A stretch of 26,032 nt of DNA from JASMHC01 sp964453855 (GCA_964453855.1 CAYVRN010000042.1:1-26032), one strand, 5' to 3'; shown: positions 12,710-22,657, counted from the first letter of the stretch. The notes: generated by a model from the letters alone, not told the origin. Translations and numbers: made by a program.

Positions 12710-13291
12710 TTAATACGGATTGGCTGGTGCGCGGCTGGGGCTAAGCGTTTGCTGACGGCGCTCGACCAAAAGCTCGATGGCGTCGGCCAAGTGAACCTCT
12801 TGGATATTGTAATCCCCGCGGGCAACGCGAATACGATGCGCCTCGATCATGACATCCGCGTGAGTGCAGCCCATGGGCGGTTCAAACCGGTAGCTGGCCA
12901 GTTCGATCAGCAGACCAAGCGGGTCTTTGAAATAGATCGAATCCATGAACCCGCGGTCCTTTACGCCGGAATGCCCGATCCCGCGCTCTTCCAGCCGCTC
13001 AACAGTTTGCGAAAACACCGCCTTGGACACATTGAACGCCAGATGGTGCACACAGCCCGGCTCGGTCGGTGTGCGCCTGCGATCGGGCTTGCGGGTTTCG
13101 TTGGTGAAAACCGTGATCAAACGCCCGTCGCCCGGATCAAAATACAAGTGCCCTTCGTCAGGGTTGTCCAGATTGGGCTGATCAAAAACGAAAGGCATTC
13201 CCAGAACGCCTTCCCAAAAATCTATGCTTGTTTGCCGATCAGCTCCCGTCAGCGTGATGTGGTGAACACCTTGAACCTGTAGCTTACGCAT
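12710..13291 (-). CDS. VOC-family (glyoxalase/ring-cleavage dioxygenase-like) protein
   Basis: A 193-residue vicinal-oxygen-chelate fold protein with two beta-alpha-beta-beta-beta modules. Likely metal ligands are a histidine in VHHITLTG (10-11), a histidine in CVHHLAFNV and the glutamate in LLIELASYRF. This 2-His-1-Glu set and the DPGDGRLITVF strand resemble ring-cleaving dioxygenases and related glyoxalases; the substrate is unknown. AAAGGAGTTTCGAC precedes the ATG. The C-terminal region (HADVMIEAHRIRVARGDYNIQEVHLADAIE) is an extra helical tail. It is separated by 86 bp from the bactofilin-like gene, within which the FNR-type site lies. Confidence 0.88.
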   Translation of the reverse strand: MRKLQVQGVHHITLTGADRQTSIDFWEGVLGMPFVFDQPNLDNPDEGHLYFDPGDGRLITVFTNETRKPDRRRTPTEPGCVHHLAFNVSKAVFSQTVERLEERGIGHSGVKDRGFMDSIYFKDPLGLLIELASYRFEPPMGCTHADVMIEAHRIRVARGDYNIQEVHLADAIELLVERRQQTLSPSRAPANPY

Positions 13292-13432
13292 GTCGAAACT
13301 CCTTTATCTGAAAAAGAAGTTAACATGCCCGACGGAAAAACCGCGCCCTTTTCTCGCAAAACTCTGTTCACCTGATCGCACCCACTGTGCAGGAATGCGC
13401 GTGATTGCTGTTTATGGATCGCCCCCGCGCAC

Positions 13433-14044
13433 TTACGCCGGGCTGGCGAATGAGCTGACCTGTTCGATGACGCTAACGATTTCGCTTAGGGATCCACCGG
13501 AAGATACGGTCGAAGAAATCGAAAGGATGGCGTTGGCTTGTGTTGGATTACTGGACACCGACGCCAACTGGGTAAGTGCTGATCCGATCAAGCTGCCACC
13601 CGTTGCGCTTGAGGACAGGCTTTTGGCAACTGTGACTTCAAGCACCGAAACGGTCAGAACAGCAACCACAGAATTTGCCGCCGATGCAGCTTCGGGGCTA
13701 CGCGACGTGACTTTGGCAATAGAGGTAGACACAGTCTGAACAATTGAGTTTAGCTGCTGTGCAATGGATTCACTTGAGGCGTTGCTGCGCAGCAGGGCTT
13801 GCGTCGCGCTATCAACAACGCGCGTGATTGACGACAACAACGCTGATGGATCAAGGGTTGTGTCCGCCTCTAACAGTGCGATTTGCTGAGCGATCAGCGT
13901 TTGGCATTGATCAATGGTGGTCGCCGTCTCGCACTGCAACGCGATTTGCAGCAGCTGCGAGTCAAAAGGCGTGGTTTGAGCCGAAACAGCAGACCCGAAA
14001 GTGGCAGCTGCAAGCAAGGCGGAAGATGCAAAAACAGTTTTCAT
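13433..14044 (-). CDS. Secreted Ser/Ala/Thr-rich protein of unknown function
   Basis: Not recognised. The 203-residue product has a signal peptide (MKTVFASSALLAAATFGSAVSA). The first mature segment has two cysteines (ALQCETATTIDQCQT), probably a disulfide. The rest is rich in Ser, Ala, Thr and Val with a heptad-like hydrophobic pattern and almost no aromatic residues. The frame is open further upstream, but the ATG at 14044 is the first that gives an export signal; GGATTAAA before it is a weak ribosome binding site. A 13-bp palindrome (14076-14088) lies 32 bp upstream. The antisense frame is also partly open but has no protein-like character. Confidence 0.65.
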   Translation of the reverse strand: MKTVFASSALLAAATFGSAVSAQTTPFDSQLLQIALQCETATTIDQCQTLIAQQIALLEADTTLDPSALLSSITRVVDSATQALLRSNASSESIAQQLNSIVQTVSTSIAKVTSRSPEAASAANSVVAVLTVSVLEVTVAKSLSSSATGGSLIGSALTQLASVSSNPTQANAILSISSTVSSGGSLSEIVSVIEQVSSFASPA

Positions 14045-14226
14045 TTTAATCCAATCTAAACGTATGCGAGTCGGCAGCGTCTGACGCTCTATGTCACGAT
14101 GACCTAAAAATGTTGATTGAGCTTTTATCCACCACTGCATACGGTGAATGGACATATCTTTTTGATATTTTTTCTCTCTAAAGATATATTGTAGTTTCCC
14201 TAAGGCATGCCCTTGAAGCGCAATAC
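14045..14226. other. AT-rich spacer with a small palindrome
   Basis: No gene is seen. AGCGTC-T-GACGCT at 14076-14088 is a perfect palindrome and a candidate operator for the secreted Ser/Ala-rich protein. The stretch at about 14150-14200 is markedly AT-rich (runs of T and ATATC/GATAT), unlike the surrounding genes, and may hold the promoter. Confidence 0.4.
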
Positions 14227-14781
14227 TCAGTCTATGCCCTTCAACACGCGGGCAAGGCGCGGATCGCGTGCGTTTTCGGACAGCCAGATCGACAAGAACC
14301 GCTCTGACCAGCGCGCACCTGAAATTGTGCAAACCTGCTTTCCGTTCAACCATAACTCAAGGTCATCAGCGCTTTTCGCAAGCGCCAGGTAGCGGTCTCC
14401 TTCCGAGACATCCGAAAAACATGAGCGTAGTCCTGCCTCAAAGTCTGTGTGGTCTGCAGGCTCTCCTTCAAGGCGGCGGAGTTCAGCCATACTGGCCCAA
14501 GCCAAAAGCCCTGCTGAAAAAGCGCGCAGATAGGTCAGTTCCAGACCGGACGGCACAAAGTCAGGCTGTTGACCATCCTCTGGCGCATAGTACTGGGCCA
14601 GATACATCGGACGGCCGAGAAACCGGTATTCGGCCTGCCCTAGTAACACCGGCTTGTCTATCCGCTTTGCTAGCGGTTCAGGCGGGATATCCGCCAAAGC
14701 GGGCGTTTGCGCTGCAAGAGCCACCAGCCCGATGCCGACAGATGCAAGTATGGCGCGGATATGAACAAGCCTGAGTTTCAT
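14227..14781 (-). CDS. Chalcone isomerase-like secreted protein
   Basis: A 184-residue product from the ATG at 14781. An N-terminal signal or anchor (about 8-30, ILASVGIGLVALAAQTPALA) is followed by a chalcone-isomerase-like fold. Recognisable segments are LLGQAEYRFLGRPMYLAQYYAP, LELTYLRAFSAGLLAWASMAELRRL, and the C-terminal LWLNGKQVCTISGARWSERFLSIWLSENARDPRLARVL. Bacterial members are periplasmic, with no proven isomerase activity. The ribosome binding site is poor. It lies downstream of groEL, separated from it by the groEL terminator, so it probably has its own promoter. Confidence 0.8.
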   Translation of the reverse strand: MKLRLVHIRAILASVGIGLVALAAQTPALADIPPEPLAKRIDKPVLLGQAEYRFLGRPMYLAQYYAPEDGQQPDFVPSGLELTYLRAFSAGLLAWASMAELRRLEGEPADHTDFEAGLRSCFSDVSEGDRYLALAKSADDLELWLNGKQVCTISGARWSERFLSIWLSENARDPRLARVLKGID

Positions 14782-14831
14782 ACGATTATTTACGAAAGTG
14801 CAGTGTGTTCGGATCACCTTGCGCAAAAGAA

Positions 14832-14857
14832 AAGGGCCCGCCAAATGACGAGCCCTT
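14832..14857 (-). terminator. Intrinsic terminator of groES-groEL
   Basis: On the minus strand AAGGGCTCG pairs with CGGGCCCTT (one G:U) around an 8-nt loop, followed by TTTTCTTTTGC. It lies about 24 bp after the groEL stop codon and is a good Rho-independent terminator. Confidence 0.85.
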
Positions 14858-14880
14858 CCCAAATCCAAGAGTGGATGATC

Positions 14881-16524
<1,644 letters not shown>

Positions 16525-16581
16525 TTATATAGCTCCCAAGGTTTGAGTTGGTGTTCAGAAAAGACAAAAGGGGGCTGGTGA

Positions 16582-16869
16582 TTAAACCAGAATGCCCATG
16601 ATGTCGGATTCTTTCATCATCAGCAGCTCTTCGCCGTCGACGGTAACCTCTGTGCCCGACCATTTGCCGAACATTACGCGGTCACCTTCTTTAACAGCCA
16701 TTGCGATCAGTTCGCCGCTGTCTTTGCGGGCGCCTTCGCCGCAAGCTACGATTACACCTTCCGCAGGTTTTTCCTTGGCGCTGTCAGGGATGATCAGCCC
16801 ACCAGCAGTTTTTTCCTCGCCCTCAGTACGACGAACGAGTACACGGTCATGAAGTGGTTTCAATGCCAT
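16582..16869 (-). CDS. groS: GroES, 10-kDa co-chaperonin
   Basis: The 95-residue lid of the GroEL cage. The sequence MALKPLHDRVLVRRTEGEEKTAGGLIIPD contains the mobile loop, and VIVACGEGARKDSGE, VKEGDRVMFGKWSGTEV and the ending DIMGILV are typical. CAAGGAA lies immediately before the ATG. It is the first gene of the bicistronic groES-groEL unit, 58 bp downstream of the CIRCE operator. Confidence 0.98.
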   Translation of the reverse strand: MALKPLHDRVLVRRTEGEEKTAGGLIIPDSAKEKPAEGVIVACGEGARKDSGELIAMAVKEGDRVMFGKWSGTEVTVDGEELLMMKESDIMGILV

Positions 16870-16926
16870 TTCCTTGAGACTCCTATGCTCAAAGTTTCTC
16901 CCAAAATCGGCCCCTCATGGGCACCG

Positions 16927-16953
16927 TTATCACTCACCTAAGTCGAGTGCTAA
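16927..16953 (-). promoter_or_regulatory. CIRCE operator (HrcA site)
   Basis: The 27-bp inverted repeat TTAGCACTC-N9-GAGTGATAA (minus strand) deviates from the perfect TTAGCACTC-N9-GAGTGCTAA at one arm position. It begins directly at the predicted transcription start of groES-groEL, so HrcA binding would block initiation. hrcA is not in the window. Confidence 0.92.
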
Positions 16954-16960
16954 CGGCGCA

Positions 16961-16989
16961 TAGTTAGGAACACCTTGGCAAAGAGTCAA
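16961..16989 (-). promoter_or_regulatory. Sigma-70 promoter of groES-groEL
   Basis: Minus-strand TTGACT (16989-16984) and TAACTA (16966-16961) are separated by exactly 17 bp. Transcription would begin near 16954, at the edge of CIRCE. The spacing and position make this the likely housekeeping promoter; no convincing sigma-32 site was seen beside it. Confidence 0.82.
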
Positions 16990-17045
16990 CAAGATCGATT
17001 CAAGTTTTGCGAATTTAGCAGAGGAACCTCCTGCACGGTCGCGGA

Positions 17046-18065
17046 TTACCAGAATCCAGCCCCCGATCCGCGGGCCATTTTCCATTGCGCCGCGATCCAG
17101 ACGATCAAGTCAAAGGTTTGCCCAAGAAGTAGTTTCAATAGCCGCCCGGGTCTGTACCATCCCCCACCCGTCAGGGCCGACTGTGTGCGCTTGATCAAAA
17201 AATGCACAGGAACCCATCCGTAGCGGCACGGCAAAGACTTAGCCAGTAACGCGCCAAGCCAGCCTTCTTTGTCGACGACTTCTTCTATCGCAGAAGCACG
17301 GCTTTCATGCGGGACAGAGCGCAGGAAATCGAACAGGACCAGATTTATTGCCCCACCGATGACTATTCTGATCTGATGCCGCAACAAGCCCGAGATGTCG
17401 CGTTCGCTTTCGTAAACATGGGCAATGTCCGGGTCCGCCGAAATCAATGCGGTATTTTCGTTCTCGGTGAAATTGCGGGTCAATAGCATTGCCCGCAAAT
17501 ACCCGTCCTCGACGGGCAAACCCACCGGCATCCAAACGCGGCGCACATCTTCGCTTCGCGCTGCATATAACTGACCGCAAATCGCGGTACGCGCCTCTTC
17601 CCGTGAACTGGCACCTGAAACAATGAGCTTTTGAACAAGCGTCAAGGATTGCTCGCCCAGAGCCAAATCCTTGATCGGATAGGATGAACTTGCGACAAGA
17701 TCGGGATGGGACGTCAAAAATCCGCAGAGTTTTTCAATGGTATCGTCCGTCATAAACGAAATGTCTGCATCGCAGTAAACCAACATCCCGGCATCAGACC
17801 GTGACAGGTCGTGGGTAAACCGGTTCCATGTCCGGCTTTTACCGCCTTCTGACAGATCGTGGATTTGTATGTGGCTTTCCAAATCATATTGAGGCGCCAG
17901 ACGGGTCACCACCGCCACCGTGTCGTCTGTGCAGCCGTTTGCCAAGATATGCAGCCGGACATCAAAATCCCTCCGGAAAACAGATTGTCGGGACCGGCTT
18001 TTAAGAAACGGGCCGATCCGCTTGCCTTCGTTGTGCGCGAAAACGCCGATATCGAGAACCTGCAT
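17046..18065 (-). CDS. Family 2 glycosyltransferase
   Basis: A 339-residue GT-A fold enzyme. Visible motifs are the N-terminal VFAHNEGKRI, HILANGCTDDT (the nucleotide-binding D/N-G-C/S-x-D-x-T variant), the metal-binding D99-A100-D101 in VYCDADISF, and GLPVEDGYLRA, the usual acceptor-side ED motif. The C-terminal third holds hydrophobic stretches (GGAINLVLFDFL, FDLIVWIAAQW) that may associate with the membrane. Donor and acceptor are unknown. The ATG at 18065 is preferred for GAGG 6 bp upstream, over a TTG at 18077. No surface-polysaccharide cluster surrounds it; it is an isolated gene divergent from ppaC. Confidence 0.85.
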   Translation of the reverse strand: MQVLDIGVFAHNEGKRIGPFLKSRSRQSVFRRDFDVRLHILANGCTDDTVAVVTRLAPQYDLESHIQIHDLSEGGKSRTWNRFTHDLSRSDAGMLVYCDADISFMTDDTIEKLCGFLTSHPDLVASSSYPIKDLALGEQSLTLVQKLIVSGASSREEARTAICGQLYAARSEDVRRVWMPVGLPVEDGYLRAMLLTRNFTENENTALISADPDIAHVYESERDISGLLRHQIRIVIGGAINLVLFDFLRSVPHESRASAIEEVVDKEGWLGALLAKSLPCRYGWVPVHFLIKRTQSALTGGGWYRPGRLLKLLLGQTFDLIVWIAAQWKMARGSGAGFW

Positions 18066-18181
18066 AAATTGCCTCAAGCCGCTGCCCGCTCAGCATATGG
18101 GCGAACGGCGGGCGGCACAATAGAGCGTCCGCCACGGCTTGGCCTATCTGAGCGAAAGCGCCGCATTGCAGCATGAACCGG

Positions 18182-18210
18182 ATGACAATCGCGATCACGC
18201 GTCCTATAAG
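18182..18210 (+). promoter_or_regulatory. Sigma-70 promoter of ppaC
   Basis: ATGACA (18182-18187) and TATAAG (18205-18210) are separated by 17 bp, each one base away from consensus. The predicted start near 18217 leaves a leader of about 27 nt to the ATG at 18244. Confidence 0.7.
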
Positions 18211-18243
18211 GCGGCAAATCTAAACCTGACGAGACCAGAGACC

Positions 18244-19161
18244 ATGATCAAGATTTTCGGCCACTACGCCCCCGACACCGACGCCACCTGCTCTGCCCTG
18301 ATTTGGGAATGGTACCTGAAAGACGTTCAAGGTCTGGACGCGCAGGCGTTTGTTCTAGAAACCCCAAATACCGAAGCGCAGTTTGTTCTGAACCGCTGGG
18401 GTTTCGAGATGCCCGCCACCTTGGGCGAACTAAGCGCCGAAGATGAAGTTGTCATCGTAGACACCAACAACCCGGGCGAATTGCCTGCAAACGTAAACGA
18501 CACCAACATCGCGGAAATCATCGACCACCACCTGCTGACTGGCGGACTTCAGACCAAAGGTCCGATCAAGATCACGATCCGCCCTGTGGCCGCGACCGCG
18601 ACCGTCATGCACTGGCTGATCGGTCGGGATTTGGAAAAAGCGCCGGACGCCGTGAAGGGCCTGATGCTGTCGTGCATCCTGTCCGACACGCTGGAATTCC
18701 GCAGCCCGACCACCACACCGACCGACAAAGCCATTGCCGAAAAGCTGGCGGGCGAACTGGGCGTCAACATCACCGATTGCGCCAGCGAAATGTTCGCCGC
18801 CAAATCGGACGTATCGGCCTTTTCGGATGCCGAGCTGATCCGCATGGACAGCAAGAAATACGAAGTCGGCGGCACCAACTTCCGCGTGTCGGTTCTGGAA
18901 ACCACTGCGCCTGCGATCGTTCTGGACCGCAAGGCTAGCCTGATGGAAACCATGACCTCGGTACAGGCCGAAGACGGTGTGGATCAGGTTCTGCTGTTCG
19001 TCGTGGACATCCTGAACGAAGAGGCAACCCTGCTGGTGCCGAACGATCTGGTGAAAACCGTGGCCGAGAAAAGCTTTGGCGCAACCGTTGACGGCGACAG
19101 CGTGGTGCTGCCGGGCATCATGAGCCGCAAAAAGCAGATCATTCCGAATTTGACCGTTTGA
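18244..19161 (+). CDS. ppaC: Manganese-dependent inorganic pyrophosphatase (family II)
   Basis: DHH/DHHA2 enzyme of 305 residues that hydrolyses pyrophosphate to two phosphates, pulling biosynthetic reactions forward. Metal-binding residues are visible at H7, D11, D13 (FGHYAPDTDATCSA), D73 (VIVDTN), and D94-H95-H96 (EIIDHHLL). The C-terminal DHHA2 domain ends with MSRKKQIIPNL, the substrate-binding SRKKQ motif. The frame extends upstream, but the ATG at 18244 matches homologues and sits correctly below a sigma-70 promoter. It is monocistronic, closed by a strong terminator. Family II replaces the usual family I (Ppa) enzyme in some proteobacteria. Confidence 0.95.
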   Translation: MIKIFGHYAPDTDATCSALIWEWYLKDVQGLDAQAFVLETPNTEAQFVLNRWGFEMPATLGELSAEDEVVIVDTNNPGELPANVNDTNIAEIIDHHLLTGGLQTKGPIKITIRPVAATATVMHWLIGRDLEKAPDAVKGLMLSCILSDTLEFRSPTTTPTDKAIAEKLAGELGVNITDCASEMFAAKSDVSAFSDAELIRMDSKKYEVGGTNFRVSVLETTAPAIVLDRKASLMETMTSVQAEDGVDQVLLFVVDILNEEATLLVPNDLVKTVAEKSFGATVDGDSVVLPGIMSRKKQIIPNLTV

Positions 19162-19184
19162 TCCAGCTTTCATACCCTTCGAAG

Positions 19185-19208
19185 TGGCGCCCTTGGGGCG
19201 CCATTTTT
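19185..19208 (+). terminator. Intrinsic terminator of ppaC
   Basis: TGGCGCCC and GGGCGCCA form a perfect 8-bp stem with a 3-nt loop, followed by TTTTT (19204-19208). It lies 23 bp after the ppaC stop codon. Confidence 0.92.
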
Positions 19209-19245
19209 GTTCTGGTATGTTTGCAGCGGCAGGCGTAATGATAAG

Positions 19246-19261
19246 TGAACTGACCAGTTCA
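19246..19261 (+). promoter_or_regulatory. Palindromic operator in front of the MFS exporter gene
   Basis: TGAACTG-AC-CAGTTCA is a perfect 16-bp palindrome 14 bp before the ATG at 19276. Its size and arm sequence suit a TetR-family repressor, which commonly controls drug exporters. No TetR gene is in the window, so the regulator must lie elsewhere. Confidence 0.68.
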
Positions 19262-19275
19262 GAAATGGAACGCGC

Positions 19276-20796
19276 ATGTCAAATTCATCTCAAGAAACCG
19301 CCGAGCAGGAAAATCAGGGCTCGGCAAAACTGATCCTTTATGCTGTGGCAGTTATGCTTTTGCTGGCGTCGCTTGATCAAACCATCGTCTCGACCGCTTT
19401 GCCAACCATCGTCGCCGACCTTGGCGGTGTGGATCAGCTTAGCTGGGTGGTCACCAGTTACTTGCTGACCTCAACCATCGTCGCGCCGCTCTACGGCAAA
19501 ATGGGCGATCTTTACGGTCGCAAACTGATGATGCAAATCTCGGTGATCCTGTTTCTTTTGGGATCCTGCTTGGCTGGATTAAGCCAGACGATGACCTTCC
19601 TGATCGTATCGCGGGCGATCCAAGGGCTTGGCGGCGGTGGTTTGTTTGTTCTGGCTCTCACAGTCATCGGCGATGTCATTCCTCCACGGGAACGCGGCAA
19701 AATCCAAGGCATCTTCGGAGGCGTGTTCGGTCTGTCCTCGGTCGCGGGTCCATTGGCGGGCGGGTTTTTCGTAGATAACCTTAGCTGGCACTGGATTTTC
19801 TTTATTAACCTGCCGCTCGGCATTGTCTCTTTGGTCATCTTCGCGGTTGCGTTTAAAGCCAAAGGCGTACGAACCACCCACAAGATCGACTATCTTGGCG
19901 CTGTGTTGCTCAGCGCTTCGCTGACCGCGATGGTATTGGCGACCACCCTTGGCGGACGCACTTACGCTTGGGGCGACCCGTTGATACTGGGCCTTGTCGC
20001 TGGCGCTATCGCCACCATGATCCTGTTCGTCTGGGCCGAGACCAAAGCCAGCGAGCCAATTCTTCCCATGGCTCTGTTCAAGATCAACACCTTTCGCGTC
20101 TTCGGCGCAGTCGGCTTTATCGTCGGCTCGGCCATGTTCGGCGCGTTGACCTTCATTCCGCTGTACCTGCAAGTCGCCAAAGGCGTAACGCCCACGAACT
20201 CGGGCCTACAGCTTTTACCGCTGATGTTCGGAATCCTGTTCACCTCGATCGGATCGGGGCAGATCATGAGCCGGACCGGAAAATACCGCCGTCTGCCAAC
20301 CGCAGGAACCGCAATGCTGACATTGGGCATGCTATGGCTATCGACCATTCAACCCGACACGCCGACCGCGGTTGTCATGGCAATGATGTTCATGGTCGGG
20401 CTGGGCATGGGACCGACCATGTCGGTCGGGACAACCGCGATCCAGAACGCTATCCCGCGTGAAATGATGGGCGTTGGCACAGCTGGCTTCACCCTGATCC
20501 GACAGATCGGTGGGTCCATCGGCGTGGCCGTATTCGGAGCAATGTTCACAAACCAGTTGATGAACAATCTGGGCGGACGCCTCCCCGCGGGCACGAGCGC
20601 CGAAAGCATGAATGCGCGCATGATTGAAGCCCTGCCGCCTCAAGCGCGCGAAATGGTGCTAACAGCCTTTACAGACGCGCTGCACCCGATCTTTCAGGTC
20701 GGTGCGGCTGTTTCGGCGCTGGCTGTCATCGTTTCGTTGTTCCTTGACGAACTGGAACTGAAAGACCGCACCCAAAGTGGTCCGGCAGGTCACTAA
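19276..20796 (+). CDS. DHA2-family MFS drug exporter (EmrB/QacA type)
   Basis: Inner-membrane proton-driven antiporter of 506 residues with about 14 hydrophobic helices, the DHA2 layout. Motifs are LDQTIVSTALPTIVADLGG in helix 1 (motif D1), GKMGDLYGRKLMM (motif A), GGGGLFVLALTVIGD and SVAGPLAGGFFVD (antiporter motif C). The N-terminal 25 residues are polar. The family exports toxic organic compounds; no specific substrate can be assigned. The ATG at 19276 follows a weak ATGGAA ribosome binding site. No EmrA-like membrane fusion gene accompanies it. The palindrome just upstream suggests inducer-responsive repression. Confidence 0.92.
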   Translation: MSNSSQETAEQENQGSAKLILYAVAVMLLLASLDQTIVSTALPTIVADLGGVDQLSWVVTSYLLTSTIVAPLYGKMGDLYGRKLMMQISVILFLLGSCLAGLSQTMTFLIVSRAIQGLGGGGLFVLALTVIGDVIPPRERGKIQGIFGGVFGLSSVAGPLAGGFFVDNLSWHWIFFINLPLGIVSLVIFAVAFKAKGVRTTHKIDYLGAVLLSASLTAMVLATTLGGRTYAWGDPLILGLVAGAIATMILFVWAETKASEPILPMALFKINTFRVFGAVGFIVGSAMFGALTFIPLYLQVAKGVTPTNSGLQLLPLMFGILFTSIGSGQIMSRTGKYRRLPTAGTAMLTLGMLWLSTIQPDTPTAVVMAMMFMVGLGMGPTMSVGTTAIQNAIPREMMGVGTAGFTLIRQIGGSIGVAVFGAMFTNQLMNNLGGRLPAGTSAESMNARMIEALPPQAREMVLTAFTDALHPIFQVGAAVSALAVIVSLFLDELELKDRTQSGPAGH

Positions 20797-20823
20797 GGCG
20801 TTGGAACAAAGGGGCTCTGACGT

Positions 20824-21618
20824 TTAAACCAACCCCAGCTCTGCATCTGTGGCCGAATGCCCGTATTTGTCCTTTGGGGGCATCGGGCGTTCGCGCCAAT
20901 CACTGTCGAAGGTAAAACTGGATTTGGTGCGCCCCTCAAGTAGCGCTCCGTTGCCGGCCCCTTTGGCGTAATCATAATAAAGTTTGTTGATTTCGTCGTA
21001 CGTGACTTGCTGGGCAGACGGATGCGCCAAACAGGCATCGTGCCATTTTCGAACGCGGGCAAACTTGGGATCATTGGGCAAGGCAAAGCCTTCGTAATAC
21101 TCCAAGAACCAGAACCGCATGAACATCGGGGTGAACACCGCCTCGGCTAGTCCGAAGTCATCGAACAGGAAGGTGCCATCAGGATTGTGCCACGACAGGA
21201 AATCGCCCAGATCGGCATAAAGCGACAGCATCTTTTCGTGCATAGTGCTGGTCTTTTCAGGGTCCTGGTTCATTACCATGATATAGCCAGCCATGGTGAA
21301 CGGACCATCTTTGCTGATCAGCATGTTTTCCACGGCGCGTTCGTAAGCGTCGGGTCGGGCAACAGGCTGGCCCAGCGTCTCGTCCAGATATCGCAGGATC
21401 ACAAGACTTTCCTTTAGAATACGCCCATCCGGCAACTCTAGCACAGGCAGGGACGTGGTGCCCCGCGTTTTCACCAAAAGCGCAGGATCGCGGGGTTTGG
21501 TGATATCCACCACGCTGAAATCAACCGCGTCGCTTTGGCCCTTCAGCGATAAAAGTATCTCGAGCCTCTGGGAAAACGGGCATACCGGAATATGATACAT
21601 GATTGGGCGTTGTGGCAT
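20824..21618 (-). CDS. Glutathione S-transferase-like protein
   Basis: A 264-residue thioredoxin-fold plus all-helical GST protein. The N-terminal domain has YHIPVCPFSQRLEILLSLKG with a CPFS motif (C13), as in omega-type or Cys-GSTs, then TSLPVLELPDG (cis-proline) and ESLVILRYLDETLG. The helical domain follows from about 85. The C-terminal about 40 residues (GRTKSSFTFDSDWRERPMPPKDKYGH) extend past a normal GST. A cysteine active site suggests thiol transfer or dehalogenase/reductase chemistry rather than simple conjugation. GAGGGTCCC precedes the ATG. It converges on the MFS gene with a 27-bp gap and diverges from the HAD gene. Confidence 0.88.
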   Translation of the reverse strand: MPQRPIMYHIPVCPFSQRLEILLSLKGQSDAVDFSVVDITKPRDPALLVKTRGTTSLPVLELPDGRILKESLVILRYLDETLGQPVARPDAYERAVENMLISKDGPFTMAGYIMVMNQDPEKTSTMHEKMLSLYADLGDFLSWHNPDGTFLFDDFGLAEAVFTPMFMRFWFLEYYEGFALPNDPKFARVRKWHDACLAHPSAQQVTYDEINKLYYDYAKGAGNGALLEGRTKSSFTFDSDWRERPMPPKDKYGHSATDAELGLV

Positions 21619-21751
21619 GGGACCCTCGTTTCAAAAATATGTGAAGCAAATGCATGATTGCCAGCACCCTGCCCGAAACGGACCAAACTGACAACTGGCG
21701 CCAAAGCCCTGCCCGTGCGATACCGCCACCAAACCAAGGAATGAGGCCCAC
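21619..21751. other. Divergent promoter region (GST / HAD)
   Basis: A 133-bp region between divergent genes must hold both promoters. I could not assign convincing -35/-10 pairs. No palindrome or repeat stands out. Confidence 0.4.
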
Positions 21752-22624
21752 GTGACCCGAATTGTTCAATCGCTTTCCGAAATTTCCGCCCAGTATGATG
21801 CGTTGTTTGTTGATCTTTGGGGATGCGTCCACAACGGGGTAAAAGCTTTTCCCGAAGCTGTCACCGCTTTGCAGGACTACAGGAAGTCTGGAGGTAAGGT
21901 CATACTGGTCACCAATGCGCCGCGCACGCGTCATTCGGTCGAAAGCCATCTGGAAATTCTGGAAGTCCCGACCGACGCTTGGGATGCCATCGCAACATCT
22001 GGCGACAGTGCCCGCACGGCACTTTATTCAGGGGCGGTCGGGCGAAAGGTCTATTTCATCGGACTGGAAGACGACAAGCGCGTGTTCAGCCCGCCCGAAG
22101 TTCTGGACAATCCGGTGGACGTGGAACTAACCCCCTTGTCCGAGGCAGAAGGTATCGTCTGCACCGGTCCGTTTGATCCGTTTGCTGATCCAGCCGAAAA
22201 CCGTTCGGATTTCCTTTATGCCAAACAAAAGGGCATGAAGCTGATCTGCTTCAATCCCGACATCGTCGTTGACCGCGGCGAAAAACGTGAGTGGTGCGCG
22301 GGGGCGTTGGCAGAGCTTTACACTGAAATGGGCGGCGAGAGCCTTTATTTCGGCAAACCCCACCCGCCGATCTATGATCTGGCGCGGTTGCGACTTAACG
22401 CGTTGGGCTGCAAAACGTCCAATGACCGCATATTGGCCATCGGCGACGGTATTCAAACCGACATTGCGGGCGCCATGGGCGAGGACATTGATTCCCTGTT
22501 CATCACCGGCGGATTGGCAGCCGAGGAAACCAAAACGTCGCAGCAACCGGACGCACAAGCATTAGACGCCTTTTTACAAAGAGAAATGCAGGCTCCGACC
22601 TATGCAATCGGCTATCTGCGGTAA
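21752..22624 (+). CDS. HAD-superfamily class IIA hydrolase (TIGR01459-like)
   Basis: A 290-residue phosphatase-fold protein. Motif I is DLWGCVHNG (D21; the usual second Asp of DxD is Trp23, as in the TIGR01459 group), motif II is VTNAPR, motif III lysine is in YFGKPHPPIYD, and motif IV is AIGDGIQTDIAGA. A class IIA cap lies between motifs II and III. TIGR01459 proteins are common in alphaproteobacteria and have no firmly assigned substrate; without the second Asp, activity may be altered. The start is GTG at 21752, with AAGGAATGAGG upstream. It begins a run of rightward genes through ltaE. Confidence 0.88.
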   Translation: MTRIVQSLSEISAQYDALFVDLWGCVHNGVKAFPEAVTALQDYRKSGGKVILVTNAPRTRHSVESHLEILEVPTDAWDAIATSGDSARTALYSGAVGRKVYFIGLEDDKRVFSPPEVLDNPVDVELTPLSEAEGIVCTGPFDPFADPAENRSDFLYAKQKGMKLICFNPDIVVDRGEKREWCAGALAELYTEMGGESLYFGKPHPPIYDLARLRLNALGCKTSNDRILAIGDGIQTDIAGAMGEDIDSLFITGGLAAEETKTSQQPDAQALDAFLQREMQAPTYAIGYLR

Positions 22625-22657
22625 GTCATTTAGGGGTTGATTTTCTGCAGCTGCGAA

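Noticed and set aside
13290..13739. 149-codon plus-strand frame overlapping the secreted Ser/Ala-rich gene
   Set aside because: It overlaps the minus-strand gene, whose signal peptide is convincing, and starts inside the VOC gene's first codons; no ribosome binding site or family match.
13912..13926. ATTGATCAATGG as a second FNR-type box
   Set aside because: The half-sites do not have the N4 spacing and it lies inside a coding region.
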